Shown here piece after piece: positions 4,804-6,903 of a stretch of 6,903 bases of DNA; positions within the stretch are counted from its first letter, which is position 1; every line of letters starts with the position of its first letter. Source of the stretch: Erysipelotrichaceae bacterium (GTDB lineage Bacteria > Bacillota_I > Bacilli_A > Erysipelotrichales > Erysipelotrichaceae); the NCBI GenBank assembly GCA_027449005.1, contig DAIDML010000118.1, forward strand, positions 1 to 6,903. The letters are read 5' to 3'. The notes beneath the pieces are model-generated. The model worked only from the letters and a program-made list of their open reading frames with translations. It was not told where the DNA came from and did no database searches. The position numbers and the translations under genes are program-made.

Positions 4804-5259
4804 CTATAGTCCTACAAGTTCTTCCACATTGGCAGGAGCACTACGAATGCTTAGACCCGCAAAACGTAAATCATAGTCGATGGTCAAGGTAGGAACATCA
4901 CCTTCAACCCCATCACACAAGTTGGATACACCAGAGCGATTATTGAGCCCTTCTGTGAGTACTCTCCAATGGGCAGGAACAATGATATCCACTCCACTGT
5001 AATGAGCAAACAAGGATAATTTCCCTTGGTTATTCACTAATGTCGCTTTTGTGAAATCTAGTTGCATGCCTGAGAATGAAATGGCTAACTCATCACTTTC
5101 AAACTCATCTTCATACGCAATCAAATTTCCTTTAAATACAATCTTCTTGGTGTAGGAAGACATCTTTTTATTCGTTTTAATCACTTCAATGGAAGCTGCT
5201 GCCGCTGCTCCTACCACAGCCAAAGCTGCTAAACCGCCAAACAATGTACGTTTCTTCAT
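4804..5259 (-). CDS. Membrane-anchored LiaF-C-terminal-like (toastrack-type) protein
   Basis: The protein has 151 residues. ATG 5259-5257 is chosen because AAGGAGG (5274-5268) is eight bases away; an adjacent GTG at 5262 would add one Met. The N-terminus (about 5-25) is a single Ala-rich hydrophobic segment after MKKR, acting as a signal anchor. Residues 40-140 are a beta-rich domain with recurring strands of the form 'F-S-G-M-Q-L-D', 'Y-S-G-V-D-I-I-V-P' (88-95) and 'F-A-G-L-S-I-R' (133-139), plus 'VPAHWRV' (94-100). This is the repeating 'GG(V/I)-x-(I/L)-x-VP-x-(G/H)W-x-V' pattern of the LiaF C-terminal domain (PF09922-like). LiaF-type proteins modulate envelope-stress signalling, but here the four-helix LiaF membrane part and LiaRS genes are absent, so this is a stand-alone relative. 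It is divergent from the mevalonate kinase gene. Confidence 0.65.
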   Translation of the reverse strand: MKKRTLFGGLAALAVVGAAAAASIEVIKTNKKMSSYTKKIVFKGNLIAYEDEFESDELAISFSGMQLDFTKATLVNNQGKLSLFAHYSGVDIIVPAHWRVLTEGLNNRSGVSNLCDGVEGDVPTLTIDYDLRFAGLSIRSAPANVEELVGL

Positions 5260-5267
5260 CACTTCTT

Positions 5268-5274
5268 CCTCCTT
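5268..5274 (-). promoter_or_regulatory. Ribosome binding site AAGGAGG of the LiaF-like gene
   Basis: On the minus strand AAGGAGG is eight bases before ATG 5259-5257 and five before the GTG at 5262-5260. The longer spacing and the stronger codon favour ATG. Confidence 0.75.
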
Positions 5275-5283
5275 ATATTTTTC

Positions 5284-5292
5284 AGTATATCA
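5284..5292 (-). promoter_or_regulatory. Extended -10 promoter of the LiaF-like gene
   Basis: The minus strand reads TGATATACT, a TGn extended -10 followed by TATACT. There is no good -35 at the normal distance, where part of the 16-bp palindrome lies. Confidence 0.45.
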
Positions 5293-5295
5293 TAT

Positions 5296-5311
5296 TCAAA
5301 CACGTGTTTGA
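5296..5311. promoter_or_regulatory. 16-bp perfect palindrome TCAAACACGTGTTTGA, likely shared operator
   Basis: This perfect dyad lies between two divergent genes. It overlaps the -35 (5308-5313) of the mevalonate kinase promoter and lies just upstream of the minus-strand extended -10. It looks like a site for a dimeric repressor (TetR-like in style) able to control both genes. The regulator is not in this window. Confidence 0.6.
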
Positions 5312-5337
5312 TAAAGCATGTCATAATTAGTTATAAT
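5308..5337 (+). promoter_or_regulatory. Promoter of the mevalonate operon
   Basis: TTGATA (5308-5313) and TATAAT (5332-5337) are spaced by 18 bp, and the start would be near 5343. A 6-bp inverted repeat, GCATGT (5316-5321) with ACATGC (5340-5345), brackets the -10 box. Confidence 0.65.
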
Positions 5338-5366
5338 ACACATGCAAGAAATAAAAGGATTAAACT

Positions 5367-6269
5367 ATGAAACAAGGCATTGGCATTTCTCATGCGAAAG
5401 TCATCTTTATGGGTGAGCACAGTGTAGTCTATCATCAACTCGCCATCGCTCTCCCTTTTAAGGCACTTACCTGTCAAGTGATAATCACTCCTTCATTGCA
5501 TAATGTGATGAGAAGTGAACTCTATACAGGTGAACTTAAGGATGCTCCAAAACTTCTTTACCCACTCATTCACTTGTTTAATACCTTACAAAATCACTTC
5601 AACTTAGATCCACTTGAACTCACCATTCAATCAACCATACCATTCTCAGCAGGATTGGGAAGCAGTGCTGCTTTAGCTTCTGCCATCACGAAGGCTTTTT
5701 ATCACTATACTCACACTGCATTAGAAGACCAAACTCTCTTTAACTGGGTCCAACAAGCTGAAACCATTGCCCATGGTAATCCTTCGGGTATTGATGCGCT
5801 CACCACATCCTTTGATCATGCTTGGGTATACACTAAAGGCAGTGCTCCACAACCACTTAGCATCTCTCTTCCCGCAACATTGATTATTGCGCAAAGTCCT
5901 CAAACAGGATCAACCAAGGAAGCAGTAGAAAAGGTAGCTGATTATGTGCATTCTCATGGAATTCAACTCATAGAATCATTGGGAACACTCACCAAACAAG
6001 CTCAAACATGCTTTGAAAACCATGACGTTAAAACACTTGGTTCACTGATGAATCAAGCTCATGAAATGCTTAAGGAGTTGAGCATCAGTACGCCGACCTT
6101 AGATCATTACGTTGATATTGCTCGTTCACACCATGCCTTAGGAGCAAAACTAACCGGTGGTGGATTAGGAGGGTGTATGATAGCCTTAGCTGAAGATCAA
6201 CATGTCTTAAGTATTGTAGACGTATTAAAACAAGAAACACCTCATGTATGGAGTCTAAACTTACAATGA
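5367..6269 (+). CDS. mvaK1: Mevalonate kinase
   Basis: The protein has 300 residues, the usual size for prokaryotic mevalonate kinases. ATG 5367 is seven bases after AAGGA. It is a cytoplasmic GHMP-family kinase that phosphorylates mevalonate with ATP, the first kinase step towards isopentenyl diphosphate. The three GHMP motifs are present: N-terminal 'KVIFMGEHSVVY' (11-22, Lys11 and Glu17-His18), the ATP-binding loop 'PFSAGLGSSAA' (92-102), and the C-terminal 'KLTGGGLGGC' (261-270). Between them, 'AETIAHGNPSGID' (131-143) supplies the Mg-binding Glu132 and the catalytic-base Asp143, and 'HGNPSGID' is typical of mevalonate kinases rather than other GHMP kinases. Its TGA overlaps the next start (ATGA at 6266-6269). 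The product supplies precursors of undecaprenyl phosphate and other isoprenoids. Confidence 0.92.
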   Translation: MKQGIGISHAKVIFMGEHSVVYHQLAIALPFKALTCQVIITPSLHNVMRSELYTGELKDAPKLLYPLIHLFNTLQNHFNLDPLELTIQSTIPFSAGLGSSAALASAITKAFYHYTHTALEDQTLFNWVQQAETIAHGNPSGIDALTTSFDHAWVYTKGSAPQPLSISLPATLIIAQSPQTGSTKEAVEKVADYVHSHGIQLIESLGTLTKQAQTCFENHDVKTLGSLMNQAHEMLKELSISTPTLDHYVDIARSHHALGAKLTGGGLGGCMIALAEDQHVLSIVDVLKQETPHVWSLNLQ

Positions 6270-6903
6270 AAAAAACAGTAACAGCCATTGCGCCAGTGAA
6301 CATTGCCCTCATTAAATACTGGGGAAAAGAAGATGAAGAAAAAGTGATTCCATACACAGGTTCACTCTCTTTAAGCGTCAGTGAGTTATACACTAAAACC
6401 ACCATCTCTCAAACTCGACTTGGTTTTACCTTCTCTTTGAATGGAAAACGTGCGAGCAAAGAAGATGCGTTAAAGATTAAACGATTCTTAAAACACTTCG
6501 CTGAAGACCATGAACTTGAAAACATCGCCATTGTCTCTGAAAACACTGGACCAACAGCCAGTGGAGTCGCATCCAGTGCCAGTGGCTTTGCGGCCTTAGC
6601 CAAAGCAGCCAATGTGTTCTTTGAAAAACACTTCAGTGATCAAGTCTTAGCTAACATTACTCGACTAGGCAGTGGCAGTGCCTGTCGCAGTTTGTTTTCA
6701 GGTCTTGTGGTATGGGAAAAGAGTGGGGAAGTGTACACCATTCGTGAAGATGGACTTGACCTGATCATGGTGTTTGCACTGTTGACCAATCAAAAGAAGT
6801 CCATTTCATCCAAACAAGCCATGAGAAATACTGTCCAAACTTCTCCGTATTATCCTGCATGGATTGCTAAGACCACTCAAGATTTAGTGGCCATGAAACA
6901 TGC
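6266..6903 (+). CDS. mvaD: Diphosphomevalonate decarboxylase (3' end outside the window)
   Basis: The frame is open from ATG 6266 to the window edge and gives 212 codons of an expected 320-330. The enzyme catalyses the ATP-driven decarboxylation of mevalonate diphosphate to isopentenyl diphosphate in the cytoplasm. Diagnostic motifs are 'APVNIALIKYWGK' (9-21), 'SGVASSASGFAAL' (99-111, the phosphate-binding loop) and 'SGSACRS' (136-142). Arg141 corresponds to the conserved active-site arginine. 'QKKSISS' and the following 'T-S-P-Y-Y' match the next conserved block. The catalytic aspartate lies beyond the window. The start overlaps the mevalonate kinase stop by ATGA, and only a weak GGAG lies 12 bases upstream, so translation is probably coupled. 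A phosphomevalonate kinase gene would be expected next. Confidence 0.93.
   Translation, partial: MKKTVTAIAPVNIALIKYWGKEDEEKVIPYTGSLSLSVSELYTKTTISQTRLGFTFSLNGKRASKEDALKIKRFLKHFAEDHELENIAIVSENTGPTASGVASSASGFAALAKAANVFFEKHFSDQVLANITRLGSGSACRSLFSGLVVWEKSGEVYTIREDGLDLIMVFALLTNQKKSISSKQAMRNTVQTSPYYPAWIAKTTQDLVAMKH

Noticed and set aside
6085..6612. Minus-strand frames antisense to mevalonate kinase and the decarboxylase
   Set aside because: Both lie opposite genes identified by several diagnostic motifs.
1..6903. tRNA, rRNA, CRISPR array or insertion sequence
   Set aside because: No cloverleaf, regularly spaced repeats, transposase or terminal inverted repeats with target duplications were seen on either strand.

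Overview
The window looks like the chromosome of a low-GC Gram-positive bacterium (Bacillota, possibly an Erysipelotrichia-like lineage; this placement is inference). The signs are AT-rich DNA, strong AAGGAGG-type ribosome binding sites, several lipobox lipoproteins, U-tract hairpin terminators and a mevalonate-pathway operon. TGA is used as a stop (three genes) and tryptophan is TGG, so the genetic code is standard rather than mycoplasmal.

Layout: (1) 3-92 is the C-terminal tail of a sensor histidine kinase. It is followed by about 300 bp without a convincing gene that holds a terminator and small palindromes. (2) 399-1247 is a two-gene unit, a DUF4352-type lipoprotein and a small multi-pass membrane protein, closed by a GCAA-loop terminator. 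(3) 1259-2363, minus strand, is a lone HNH endonuclease-domain protein converging on that unit (its stop is at 1269-1271). (4) 2618-3127 is a secreted or membrane-anchored protein with no family I recognise. Its Shine-Dalgarno sequence lies in the 3' arm of a perfect 7-bp hairpin, directly after the stop of a 22-codon candidate leader ORF. (5) 3297-4699 is a two-gene operon of surface lipoproteins: an FMN-binding-domain-like protein with a C-T-C motif, and a rhodanese-like protein with an intact CQSGAR catalytic loop. Upstream lie a good promoter and three mutually complementary 12-bp arms. (6) 4710-4778 holds tail-to-tail terminators. (7) 4804-5259, minus strand, is a membrane-anchored protein resembling the LiaF C-terminal domain. 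(8) 5367-6903 is mevalonate kinase followed by diphosphomevalonate decarboxylase (truncated by the window edge), overlapping by ATGA.

How the genes may work together: the last three genes plausibly relate to the cell envelope. Mevalonate supplies isopentenyl diphosphate for the undecaprenyl lipid carrier, and the divergent LiaF-like gene may relate to envelope stress. The two share a 16-bp perfect palindrome between their promoters. The least ordinary region is 3163-4699: a probable extracytoplasmic redox or sulfur module, a surface flavoprotein-like lipoprotein paired with a surface rhodanese, with elaborate upstream control sequence. No RNA genes, insertion sequences or CRISPR arrays were seen.
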